This document shows, piece by piece, positions 1 to 5,437 of a stretch of 7,747 bases of DNA. Position numbers and translations under genes: made by a program. Where the stretch lies: the NCBI GenBank assembly GCA_025455795.1, contig JALOLW010000183.1:1-7747 (forward strand), written 5' to 3'. This DNA comes from Spirosomataceae bacterium. Its GTDB lineage: Bacteria > Bacteroidota > Bacteroidia > Cytophagales > Spirosomataceae. Numbering within the stretch: the stretch's first letter is position 1; the number at the start of each line of letters is the position of its first letter. Below the pieces are notes generated by a model. That model saw nothing but the letters and a program-made list of their open reading frames with translations. It did no database searches and had not been told where the DNA came from.

Positions 1-95
1 CAGGAGAAGGGGGCAATACATAGTCCCTCTCCTGACAGGAGAGGGATTTAGGGTGAGGTTGAATATACGTACCACAAAAATTGTCAGAGAACGAA
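1..95 (-). repeat. Hairpin-rich dispersed repeat, partial copy 1 (cut by window edge)
   Basis: This stretch is the reverse complement of positions 3357-3451, matching at 93 of 95 bases by direct comparison. The two differences are at the centre of the hairpin (base 35) and at base 16. It contains a perfect 23-bp odd palindrome at 24-46 (11-bp arms of the CCCTCTCCTG type around a single base). Half of a second hairpin is cut by the window start (1-13). The terminal 18-mer CCACAAAAATTGTCAGAG lies at 72-89. Homology with the other copy continues six bases past that 18-mer (AACGAA, 90-95) and then stops. The rest of this copy must lie upstream of the window. Short non-coding elements of this kind are typical of REP/MITE-like dispersed repeats, but no transposase is visible here, so the mobility class is inference. 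Confidence 0.85.
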
Positions 96-109
96 ACAAT
101 TTACCTTTC
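81..109 (+). promoter_or_regulatory. Possible Bacteroidota-type promoter spanning the repeat edge
   Basis: The bases TTG at 81-83, inside the repeat's terminal 18-mer, are followed after 18 bases by TACCTTTC at 102-109. Known Bacteroidota sigma-ABfr promoters have TTG about 19 bases before TAnnTTTG, so this fits with one mismatch in the -7 box. A transcript from here would start near 115 and read through the 123-139 dyad into the XRE regulator gene. The match is weak and could be chance. Confidence 0.25.
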
Positions 110-122
110 TCTATGGTTTCAA

Positions 123-139
123 TATTGTATTTTACAATA
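123..139. promoter_or_regulatory. 17-bp perfect dyad, candidate operator of the XRE regulator
   Basis: TATTGTATTTTACAATA is a perfect inverted repeat with 7-bp arms separated by TTT. It sits 75 bases upstream of the regulator's ATG at 214, in otherwise T-rich non-coding DNA. XRE/Cro-type repressors usually bind such short dyads as dimers and often control their own gene, so an autoregulatory operator is plausible. That the adjacent regulator binds it is inference from position and symmetry alone. Confidence 0.4.
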
Positions 140-213
140 GGAAATCTTGTTTTTTTGTTTTCTGCTTCAATTTTCTTTTGTACTTTGTCAAGGTTTTAAA
201 ATAATTGACATAT

Positions 214-579
214 ATGCAATCTATCGGTTCAAAAATTAGAAAAATCCGTGAACTCAAAGACCTCACTCAGAGTAACGTAGCCGCAACTTTGGATATGTCG
301 CAAACGGCCTATTCAAAAATAGAACGGGGCGAAAGCGATGTGGCCTATTCTACACTCAAAAAAATAGCTGATGTATTGGGTGTAGATGTAGTGTCTTTGC
401 TAACATTTGAGAGCGGGATGGTCATCCAAAAGGTATCTGAACATCAACAAGGTGGGCAAGCCAATGGTTTTGTTTTCAACCAAGGCTTGGCTGACAAAGA
501 GCGTGAACTCTACGAGCGCAAGATACAGCATTTGGAGGAGGAAATTGCTTTTTTGAGGAGTTTGGTCAAAGGAGCTTGA
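214..579 (+). CDS. XRE-family helix-turn-helix transcriptional regulator with C-terminal coiled coil
   Basis: This encodes a 121-residue cytoplasmic DNA-binding protein. Residues about 6-61 form a Cro/C1-type helix-turn-helix domain: IRKIRELKDLTQSNVAATL, then MSQTAYSKIERGESD, then the closing helix LKKIADVLGV. After a linker rich in Gln and Gly, residues about 92-118 (ADKERELYERKIQHLEEEI) make a charged heptad-like helix that probably dimerizes or oligomerizes the protein. This layout is common among small regulators of Bacteroidota. I chose ATG 214 over an in-frame TTG at 205, because the extra residues MTY add nothing to the domain. No clear ribosome-binding site is visible, as is usual in this phylum. 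A perfect dyad at 123-139 may be its own operator. The next gene starts 49 bases downstream on the same strand and might be co-transcribed. The target genes are unknown. Confidence 0.88.
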   Translation: MQSIGSKIRKIRELKDLTQSNVAATLDMSQTAYSKIERGESDVAYSTLKKIADVLGVDVVSLLTFESGMVIQKVSEHQQGGQANGFVFNQGLADKERELYERKIQHLEEEIAFLRSLVKGA

Positions 580-597
580 TAGATTTTTGTACTAGAG

Positions 598-616
598 TGC
601 TTTTACAAAAAAAGCA
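598..616. other. Small hairpin between the regulator and the isomerase gene
   Basis: TGCTTTT at 598-604 and AAAAGCA at 610-616 form a 7-bp stem with a 5-base loop in the 49-base gap between the two genes. It is AT-rich and is followed by AAAAATTAG rather than a T-run on the plus strand, so it does not meet the usual form of an intrinsic terminator. It may be a weak attenuator or chance. Confidence 0.25.
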
Positions 617-628
617 AAAATTAGTGCA

Positions 629-1615
629 ATGGAAGATTTTTCACTCAATCGTCGGGCGTTTCTTGGTAGTTTAGGAGCGTTGGCCGTTCAGCCCCCTACC
701 CAGCCCCCTACCCCCCGAAGGGGGAATCCATCAGCTTCTGCGTCAGCAGTACCCCCACTGGGGGCAGGGGGGCTTTGTATTTTCTCCAAGCATTTGCACT
801 GGTTGTCGGTGCCAGAGATGGCGCGCGAAGTGGCCGCGTTGGGGTTTGAGGGGGTAGATTTGACCGTTCGCAAGGGTGGACACGTCGCGCCCGAGCGCGT
901 AGCGGAAGATTTGCCCGTGGCGGTCGCGGCTATCCGCAAAGTAGGGTTGGAAGTTCCGATGATTGTAACCGACATCACCGATCCCAATCACCCCGCCACC
1001 GAAGCCCTGCTCAAGACCGCTGGGAAGTTGGATATTGCACACTATCGGATGGGTTGGATTGATTATGATGCCTCGGTGGGCGTAGTCAAAAGCCTCGACG
1101 GTTTTCGGAAGAGGTTTGAAAAATTGGCCAAACTCAACCAAAAATACAACATACAAGGTGCGTACCAAAACCACTCGGGGGCAAGATTGGGGGCATCGCT
1201 GTGGGATTTGTGGACGGTCATCCGCGACCTCGACCCGCGTTGGATAGGCTGTCAGTACGATGTCAAACACGCCGTGGCCGAAGGCGGCGTGTCGTGGGTC
1301 AATGGACTTGAAATCCTCAAAAATCACATCAAGTGCTTGGACATCAAAGACTTCCATTGGGCCAAGAAAGATGGCAAGTGGCAGCATCATCTCGTGCCAT
1401 TGGGCGAAGGGATGGTGGACTATCCGCTGTATTTATCGTTGTTGAAAAAACACCAAATCACGGGGCCGATGTCTATCCACTACGAGTTTCCGCTCGGCGG
1501 CGCCGATACGGGCAAAACCCAACTTAGTATGCCCAAAGAACAGGTTTTGGCGGCTTTCAAAAAAGACCTCAACACGCTCCAAACAATGCTCAAAACAGCG
1601 GGTTTACGCGCCTAA
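629..1615 (+). CDS. Tat-exported sugar phosphate isomerase/epimerase-like TIM-barrel protein
   Basis: The 328-residue product belongs by its motifs to the xylose-isomerase-like TIM-barrel superfamily (AP_endonuc_2; hydroxypyruvate isomerase, IolE and similar enzymes), which isomerize or epimerize sugars, usually with a bound divalent metal. The N-terminus LNRRAFLGSLGALAV (residues 6-20) carries a twin-arginine (Tat) signal. The conserved barrel begins at CIFSKHLHWL (50-59). It continues through GFEGVDLTVR (72-81), YQNHSG with His182, CQYDVKHA with Asp211 and His214, IKDFHW with Asp241, LGEGMVDY (258-265) and Glu286 near HYEF; these acidic and His residues are the likely metal ligands. Between signal and barrel, residues 21-48 are encoded by a GC-rich palindromic repeat kept in frame (see 689-774). 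The ATG at 629 places the Tat motif at the expected distance from the N-terminus. The gene ends 4 bases from the convergent crtY. The exact substrate cannot be told from sequence. Confidence 0.85.
   Translation: MEDFSLNRRAFLGSLGALAVQPPTQPPTPRRGNPSASASAVPPLGAGGLCIFSKHLHWLSVPEMAREVAALGFEGVDLTVRKGGHVAPERVAEDLPVAVAAIRKVGLEVPMIVTDITDPNHPATEALLKTAGKLDIAHYRMGWIDYDASVGVVKSLDGFRKRFEKLAKLNQKYNIQGAYQNHSGARLGASLWDLWTVIRDLDPRWIGCQYDVKHAVAEGGVSWVNGLEILKNHIKCLDIKDFHWAKKDGKWQHHLVPLGEGMVDYPLYLSLLKKHQITGPMSIHYEFPLGGADTGKTQLSMPKEQVLAAFKKDLNTLQTMLKTAGLRA
689..774. repeat. GC-rich palindromic repeat captured inside the coding sequence
   Basis: This segment lies within the isomerase gene. It begins with a perfect 12-bp tandem duplication, CAGCCCCCTACC at 689-700 and 701-712. 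A CCCCC-GAA-GGGGG hairpin follows at 712-724, then a CCCCC-ACT-GGGGG hairpin at 752-764. It closes with AGGGGGGCT (766-774), which nearly mirrors the opening AGCCCCCT. The composition differs sharply from the flanking coding DNA. It is translated as 28 residues (Q21-G48), including QPPTQPPTPRRG and SASASAVPPLGAGG, that do not look like part of a barrel domain. The 84-bp translated length is a multiple of three, so the frame is kept. Its hairpin-within-inverted-repeat design resembles REP-like elements, but it is a different family from the repeat at 1-95 and 3357-3497. Confidence 0.75.
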
Positions 1616-1619
1616 ACCG

Positions 1620-2777
1620 CTAAATGCGTTTCCAAATCGCGCTTATCATGCCTTTGATAAACGCCCCAATCGGCACGCTTGACATGATGCGGAGGTCTTG
1701 GGGAAGGGTGGTATCTTCGTCCAAAAAAGCAAACAACAACGGTGTGGGATTTTTCTGATACAATGCCGTAAAAACCGCCTTGCCCGAAGCACGATTTTTG
1801 AGCAATACGTTCAGCAATGTACTGTCCAACAACCCCTTAAAACGTTTCATCCACGTTTGGGGAGGTGTCTGCGGCTTGCCAACTGTCACCAAGTCTTTGA
1901 CCAAAGCACGGGTAAAACGCTGCGTCCGCTGAAAAGCATAACCCGTAGAGGCTTTGACGTATCCACCAGAAGTACCAATCCGCACGATGTGATTGCCCGC
2001 TTTGGGAGGCGTAGATTCATCGGTCATCGGAATCACGCCAAACTCTTCGTGTTCAATGCTGAATTTGTCAATCTTCAAAAACTGCCGAATGTAGTCATTG
2101 AGTTCAAAATCATACTCGTCGGGCGAAAGGAGTTTGTCCGAAAAAACGGTATATTCAATCATTGCGCGAGTGGCGCTTTGGGGCAGTACGTACATGAAGC
2201 GCACACCTACGCCTCGCTGCTCCACGCGATAATCCATCATGGTAGGACATTCGACGTCAAAAACAGGGCTATCGGTCACAATTTCCCACCCTTTGAAGTG
2301 TTGAAGCATATTGTGGGCGTTGCTCAAATCGAGCCGCAGGGGCTTGGTGCTATCAAAAACGTACTCGCCCAAATACTGATTTTCGGTGGTGATGATAAAG
2401 CCCCCTGCGGGCGTGTCTTTGATGCGCTCGATGCGTTCTTGGACAAACTTGATGTTGGGATTGGTGAGCAAATCGGCTTTGACAAAATTGTAAAAATCTA
2501 TGCCTCTGAGCCATTTGTAACGGTACTCGCCCAAGTCCAATTCGGAAGAAAAATTAGTACCGTGAAAATAGACTTTGTCCCACTGTTTGAGCAAGATTTT
2601 GTCAAAGGGGCTGTCGTTGTCTTTTTCCCAAAAACACCAAGTACGGTCGTTTTTGGTTTTGGTATCTTGGTCAATGATGAGGATGGATTTTTCCCGCAGC
2701 ACGGTTTGGTTCATGTAATACGCCAAACTCAGCCCTGACAATCCACCACCCGCAATGATGTAGTCGTAACGTTGCAA
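1620..2777 (-). CDS. crtY: Lycopene beta-cyclase, CrtY type
   Basis: This is a flavoprotein-type cyclase that closes the ends of lycopene into beta-ionone rings, giving beta-carotene for membrane carotenoids. From the TTG at 2777 it is 385 residues, normal for CrtY. The N-terminal nucleotide-binding motif is YDYIIAGGGLSGLSLAYYM with the glycines at about residues 10-15. It is followed by the family hallmark NDRTWCFWE (43-51), then MDYRVEQRGVGVRFMYVLP, EEFGVIPM (about 245-251), RIGTSGGYVKASTGY (about 267-280) and FLDEDTTLPQDLRIM near the C-terminus. No ATG is available upstream of the glycine motif. The TTG at 2777 gives a natural MQRYDY start and lies one base after the toxin stop codon, whereas a TTG at 2810 would add 11 residues and overlap the toxin gene. 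No other carotenoid genes are in the window. It is probably co-transcribed with the toxin-antitoxin pair, which is inference from strand and spacing. Confidence 0.92.
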   Translation of the reverse strand: MQRYDYIIAGGGLSGLSLAYYMNQTVLREKSILIIDQDTKTKNDRTWCFWEKDNDSPFDKILLKQWDKVYFHGTNFSSELDLGEYRYKWLRGIDFYNFVKADLLTNPNIKFVQERIERIKDTPAGGFIITTENQYLGEYVFDSTKPLRLDLSNAHNMLQHFKGWEIVTDSPVFDVECPTMMDYRVEQRGVGVRFMYVLPQSATRAMIEYTVFSDKLLSPDEYDFELNDYIRQFLKIDKFSIEHEEFGVIPMTDESTPPKAGNHIVRIGTSGGYVKASTGYAFQRTQRFTRALVKDLVTVGKPQTPPQTWMKRFKGLLDSTLLNVLLKNRASGKAVFTALYQKNPTPLLFAFLDEDTTLPQDLRIMSSVPIGAFIKGMISAIWKRI

Positions 2778-2778
2778 T

Positions 2779-3039
2779 TTATTGATAGTGACCTTTGAGC
2801 GATAGTACAATTATATCTTCGTCGGTCACTTTATAAATGAGTCTATCTTCATCATTTATTCTTCTTGACCAGCAACCTTTATATTCTCCTTTTAATGCTT
2901 CGGGCTTACCAATTCCTACAAAAGGAGTACGGCGACATTCTTCTAAAACACGAAATATGCGTTGAAGCGTTTTGGGATCTTCAAACAACCATTCTCGCAC
3001 TTCATCAAATGCTTTTTCTCTAAACCTAACGCTTCGCAT
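2779..3039 (-). CDS. YoeB/Txe-family toxin (RelE superfamily mRNA interferase)
   Basis: The 86-residue product matches the YoeB/Txe toxin plan over its whole length (E. coli YoeB has 84 residues). Toxins of this family cleave mRNA on the ribosome and are held inactive by a co-encoded antitoxin. The diagnostic stretches are RRTPFVGIGKPEALKG (36-51), WSRRINDEDRLIYKVTDED (57-75) and the C-terminal LKGHYQ. Glu47, Arg66, His84 and Tyr85 line up with the catalytic Glu46, Arg65, His83 and Tyr84 of E. coli YoeB, so the toxin appears intact. I chose ATG 3039, which gives the normal family length and a 14-bp overlap with the antitoxin gene; an in-frame TTG at 3057 would add six residues. The stop lies one base before the likely start of crtY on the same strand, suggesting translational coupling across all three genes. 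Confidence 0.93.
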   Translation of the reverse strand: MRSVRFREKAFDEVREWLFEDPKTLQRIFRVLEECRRTPFVGIGKPEALKGEYKGCWSRRINDEDRLIYKVTDEDIIVLSLKGHYQ

Positions 3040-3298
3040 TGTCTTTGAAGTTATCAAGCCAATCTATGCCTTTATTCATCACATTTTCTGCAAAGGAAGA
3101 AAATTCATCATCTTTGAAAACATATACATCCGTTCCCAACAATGCTTCATCCAATTTTGCCTTCATTGCTTCACTTGTGACCACCCCCGATTCATCTTCA
3201 ACAGTTAGCTTTAACCTTTTACCTTTAAATAAACTACGAAGTGATTGGAGTAAATTAGCATTAAGCTCATCTGACTCTATTTCAAAAGTAACCGTCAT
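3026..3298 (-). CDS. Antitoxin partner of the YoeB/Txe toxin (unrecognised family)
   Basis: This 90-residue protein is encoded just before the toxin and overlaps it by 14 bp, the standard antitoxin-toxin arrangement. It does not show the YefM/Phd N-terminal pattern normally paired with YoeB (the Ser-x-Ala-Arg-x-Asn-Leu region). Instead it starts with a likely strand-helix-strand, VTFEIES, then a helix from DELNANLLQSLRSLF (10-24), then KRLKLTVEDES. The second half is acidic: MKAKLDEALLG (45-55) is followed by VYVFKDDEFSSFAENVMN (58-75) and a Trp80-containing tail. Acidic, probably flexible C-termini of this kind typically wrap the toxin. No clear DNA-binding fold can be read, so autoregulation is uncertain. 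The antitoxin role is inferred from position and overlap. The start is the ATG at 3298, about 60 bases from the repeat element. Confidence 0.78.
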   Translation of the reverse strand: MTVTFEIESDELNANLLQSLRSLFKGKRLKLTVEDESGVVTSEAMKAKLDEALLGTDVYVFKDDEFSSFAENVMNKGIDWLDNFKDNAKR

Positions 3299-3356
3299 GA
3301 TTTTTAGAGAACAATATGTTTATGTTATGCGAATGCTTTTGTATAATCAAACTTTA

Positions 3357-3497
3357 TTCGTTCTCTGACAATTTTTGTGGTACGTATATTCAACCTCACC
3401 CTAAATCCCTCTCCTGACAGGAGAGGGACTATGTACTGCCCCCTTCTCCTGGCAGGAGAAGGGATGGGGATGAGGTTAGCCACAAAAATTGTCAGAG
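3357..3497 (+). repeat. Hairpin-rich dispersed repeat, complete copy 2, with 18-bp terminal inverted repeats
   Basis: The core is bounded by perfect 18-bp inverted repeats, CTCTGACAATTTTTGTGG at 3363-3380 and its exact complement at 3480-3497, giving a 135-bp unit. Nested inside are a second inverted pair, AACCTCA (3392-3398) with TGAGGTT (3471-3477), and two perfect 23-bp hairpins, 3406-3428 and 3441-3463, each with 11-bp arms around one base. The left six bases TTCGTT (3357-3362) are also shared with copy 1, so the true left edge may lie beyond the 18-mer. There is no coding capacity. It fills most of the gap between lipA and the antitoxin gene. It lacks a T-run after either hairpin, so it is not a classic terminator, although it may still end or stabilize the lipA transcript. 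The architecture resembles MITE or REP/BIME elements. Confidence 0.85.
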
Positions 3498-3535
3498 TTC
3501 CACTTTATTATGATGATAGACATGTTTTTTTGCGT

Positions 3536-4414
3536 TTAAACCGGCACGTTCACGTGTCTTTCGGAGTGATAACTTGAGCGTACCAGCGGTCCTGCTTCCA
3601 CGTATTTTAAGCCTCGCTGTAAGCCCTCTTCGCGGTACATGTCAAACGTTTCGGGGTGAATCCATTCTATCACTTCGTGGTGCATTTTGGTCGGTTGGAG
3701 GTATTGACCAAGGGTCAGAATGTCCAAGCCATGCGCCACCAAATCATCCATCGCTTTGAATACTTCGTCGTGGGTTTCGCCAAGGCCGAGCATAATACCC
3801 GACTTGGTGCGCTTGCCATAAACTTTGGTTCGTTTGATTTGTTCGAGGCTACGATCGTATTTGGCTTGTGGACGCACGGCACGGTACAGCCGCGCCACGG
3901 TTTCCATGTTGTGCGACACCACCTCTTGCCCCGCCGAAATCATGCGTTCGAGCGCGTCCCAATTGGCTTTTACGTCGGGGATGAGCGTTTCGATGGTCGT
4001 AGCGGGGCTGAGTTCTTTGGTCAAAACCACCGTTTGGTGCCATATTTCGGCCCCACGGTCTTTGAGTTCGTCTCGATTGACGGAGGTAATAACGGCGTGT
4101 TTTACACCCATGAGCTGAATGGCTTCGGCCACGCGACGGGGTTCGTCGGTGTCGTATTCGTTGGGACGACCCGTGGCTACGGCGCAAAACGAGCAGCCGC
4201 GCGTGCAGACATTGCCCAAAATCATAAAAGTAGCCGTACCTTCACCCCAGCACTCGCCCATGTTGGGGCAGTTGCCGCTTTCACAAATCGTATGCAGTTT
4301 ATGGGTATCTACAATGGTGCGTACTTTGCGATACTCTGGCCCCACGGGCAGTTTTACTCTCAACCAATCGGGGCGTTTTTTGCGTTCAGACGCGATTACA
4401 GGAAGTTCTATCAT
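3536..4414 (-). CDS. lipA: Lipoyl synthase
   Basis: This radical SAM enzyme inserts two sulfur atoms at C6 and C8 of the octanoyl group on lipoyl domains, making the lipoyl cofactor of pyruvate and 2-oxoglutarate dehydrogenases and the glycine cleavage system. The product has 292 residues. Both iron-sulfur cluster sites are visible: the auxiliary cluster motif CESGNCPNMGEC (Cys44, Cys49, Cys55) and the radical SAM motif CTRGCSFC (Cys70, Cys74, Cys77). The family C-terminal motif RSSYHSE (279-285) supplies the conserved serine ligand of the auxiliary cluster. ATG 4414 gives MIELPVIASERKKRPDWLRVKLPVG, a typical LipA start. A longer in-frame reading to 4459 runs through the short repeats upstream and is unlikely. 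It follows the barrel-protein gene on the same strand by about 100 bp. No lipB is present in the window. Confidence 0.97.
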   Translation of the reverse strand: MIELPVIASERKKRPDWLRVKLPVGPEYRKVRTIVDTHKLHTICESGNCPNMGECWGEGTATFMILGNVCTRGCSFCAVATGRPNEYDTDEPRRVAEAIQLMGVKHAVITSVNRDELKDRGAEIWHQTVVLTKELSPATTIETLIPDVKANWDALERMISAGQEVVSHNMETVARLYRAVRPQAKYDRSLEQIKRTKVYGKRTKSGIMLGLGETHDEVFKAMDDLVAHGLDILTLGQYLQPTKMHHEVIEWIHPETFDMYREEGLQRGLKYVEAGPLVRSSYHSERHVNVPV

Positions 4415-4420
4415 AAGTAG

Positions 4421-4510
4421 TATTGCGTATTGAGTAGTTCGTATTGAGTAGTAAGTCATTGTATTGATTAGTTCTAAAACTCAATCACAATACTCAATAC
4501 CCACTACCCC
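4421..4510. repeat. Cluster of short direct and inverted TATTGAGTA-type repeats
   Basis: Between the barrel-protein gene and lipA lie direct copies of a roughly 14-bp unit, GTATTGAGTAGTTC at 4427-4440, GTATTGAGTAGT at 4441-4452 and GTATTGATTAGTTC at 4461-4474. Inverted copies follow: ACTCAAT (4479-4485 region) and TACTCAATAC at 4491-4500, then CCACTACC. The direct and inverted halves could pair into a hairpin in RNA. The sequence lies directly upstream of the lipA start codon, so it forms most of the space available for a lipA leader or promoter. The low-complexity degenerate pattern suggests slippage or a short intergenic repeat family. Its function is unknown. Confidence 0.6.
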
Positions 4511-4516
4511 ATACTT

Positions 4517-5275
4517 CTATTTCTTATTTCCAAAAAACAAAGTGACATAACCCGCGCTAAACAGGTTTTGGTTATCGGCAGACGGGATAATAACGGGTGT
4601 TTTGGCAAACATTTCAGCCAAAAAACCCACTTCTACGCCCGTGATACTGTTGCGAAACGCACTCAATTCAAAGCTAAACGCCATTTTGGCATTGACGCCC
4701 GGCACAATGCTCGCGCTGCCAAAGCCCTGCAACAAACTCCCTGACCCCAAGATATTGCCCGCGTCGGTGTGTTTGACGGGGTCGTAGGCTTCGGTACGTA
4801 CTACGCCTGGGCGCACTTGGTACTGAATATAGTACGGCTTCAAAATTCCGAGAGAAGCACCTACCGCCAAAATACCGTTGATGGAGATACCTTCGTCTTC
4901 GCTGCGGTTGGATAGCACCACTTCACGGCCATATTGCGGGCGCACCACAAAAAGGTAGTTTTGTTTCCCAGGCGTAAATCGTGCGCCCGTGTTGGACGAC
5001 TGCGAAAGTTCTTTGGGATGCCGCACATTGACTACCTCCAGCCCCAAATAGCGATACTGACTCTTGCCAAAGAGTGGTTTGCTCAACAGCGTAGAGTGTC
5101 TAAACATAAATCCCCCCAACAACCCAGAGTTGGTGTTGGTTGTCACCCCGTAAGTAGTGATAGAAGAATACTCTTCTTCCTCATTTTCAAGGTTTTTTTG
5201 GGGGGCTTTCTTTTGACTCCACCCCATCGGAGCGGCCAAAAGCATCGCTAACAGTATTTGAAGGCAGGTTTTCAT
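4517..5275 (-). CDS. Conserved outer-membrane beta-barrel protein, function unknown
   Basis: The 252-residue product starts with a signal peptide, MKTCLQILLAMLLAAPMGWSQ, cleaved near residue 20. A short acidic stretch (NLENEEEEYSS) follows. The remainder alternates hydrophobic and polar residues with many Gly, Tyr and Phe, as in barrel strands: GLLGGFMFRHSTLL, YRYLGLEVVNV, NYLFVVRPQYGREVVL, NGILAVGASLGILKPYYIQY, KMAFSFELSAF, TGVEVGFLAEMF. It ends in the strand SAGYVTLFFGNKK, with aromatics near the C-terminus as expected for insertion by the Bam machinery. I do not recognise a named family; it resembles conserved hypothetical barrel proteins of Bacteroidota. ATG 5275 places the signal peptide at the start, and a GTG extension to 5320 is unlikely. 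It precedes lipA on the same strand, but the repeat cluster between them argues against tight coupling. Confidence 0.8.
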   Translation of the reverse strand: MKTCLQILLAMLLAAPMGWSQKKAPQKNLENEEEEYSSITTYGVTTNTNSGLLGGFMFRHSTLLSKPLFGKSQYRYLGLEVVNVRHPKELSQSSNTGARFTPGKQNYLFVVRPQYGREVVLSNRSEDEGISINGILAVGASLGILKPYYIQYQVRPGVVRTEAYDPVKHTDAGNILGSGSLLQGFGSASIVPGVNAKMAFSFELSAFRNSITGVEVGFLAEMFAKTPVIIPSADNQNLFSAGYVTLFFGNKK

Positions 5276-5327
5276 AAGGGTAAATGCTAAAATTTGAATA
5301 TAAATGTAGTGAAAACTCACCAGGTTT

Positions 5328-5335
5328 CAAACTTA
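5328..5335 (-). promoter_or_regulatory. Possible -7 promoter box for the barrel-protein gene
   Basis: On the minus strand TAAGTTTG matches the Bacteroidota -7 consensus TAnnTTTG exactly and sits about 53 bases upstream of the barrel-protein ATG at 5275. I see no convincing TTG at the -33 position, so this is a partial match. The plus-strand side of the same divergent region (TAGCTTTA at 5394-5401, upstream of the OsmC-like gene) is a poorer match. Confidence 0.35.
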
Positions 5336-5437
5336 CATACGAAAAAAAACGGAAAAGGGTTGTGTTAGGAAGTTACGTTTTAAACTATTTTAGTAGCTTT
5401 ATGGTTCAGAAAAAAATCATCAAATCTTGATACTACC

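Noticed and set aside
181..187. TACTTTG as a -7 promoter box for the XRE regulator
   Set aside because: It has one base too few between TA and TTTG compared with TAnnTTTG, and no TTG at suitable spacing.
743..1390. 215-codon open frame on the minus strand
   Set aside because: It is antisense to the isomerase-like gene and reads through the repeat; no domain is visible.
1698..2738. Long open frame (346 codons) on the plus strand
   Set aside because: It lies entirely antisense to crtY, which carries the full set of lycopene cyclase motifs; the plus-strand translation shows no recognisable domain.
3406..3463. The two strong hairpins as intrinsic terminators of lipA
   Set aside because: Neither hairpin is followed by a T-run on either strand, and both recur in the copy at the window start, so they are better explained as part of a dispersed repeat.
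3363..3497. CRISPR-like or attachment-site interpretation of the palindromic repeats
   Set aside because: There are only two hairpin modules with no regular spacers and no cas genes or integrase nearby.
3656..4420. 254-codon open frame on the plus strand
   Set aside because: It is antisense to lipA, whose cysteine motifs establish the minus strand as coding.
5401..5430. Nine-codon open frame (MVQKKIIKS) just before the OsmC-like gene, considered as a leader peptide
   Set aside because: It is short, ends before the OsmC start, has no attenuator-like hairpins after it and no informative codon run; most likely chance.
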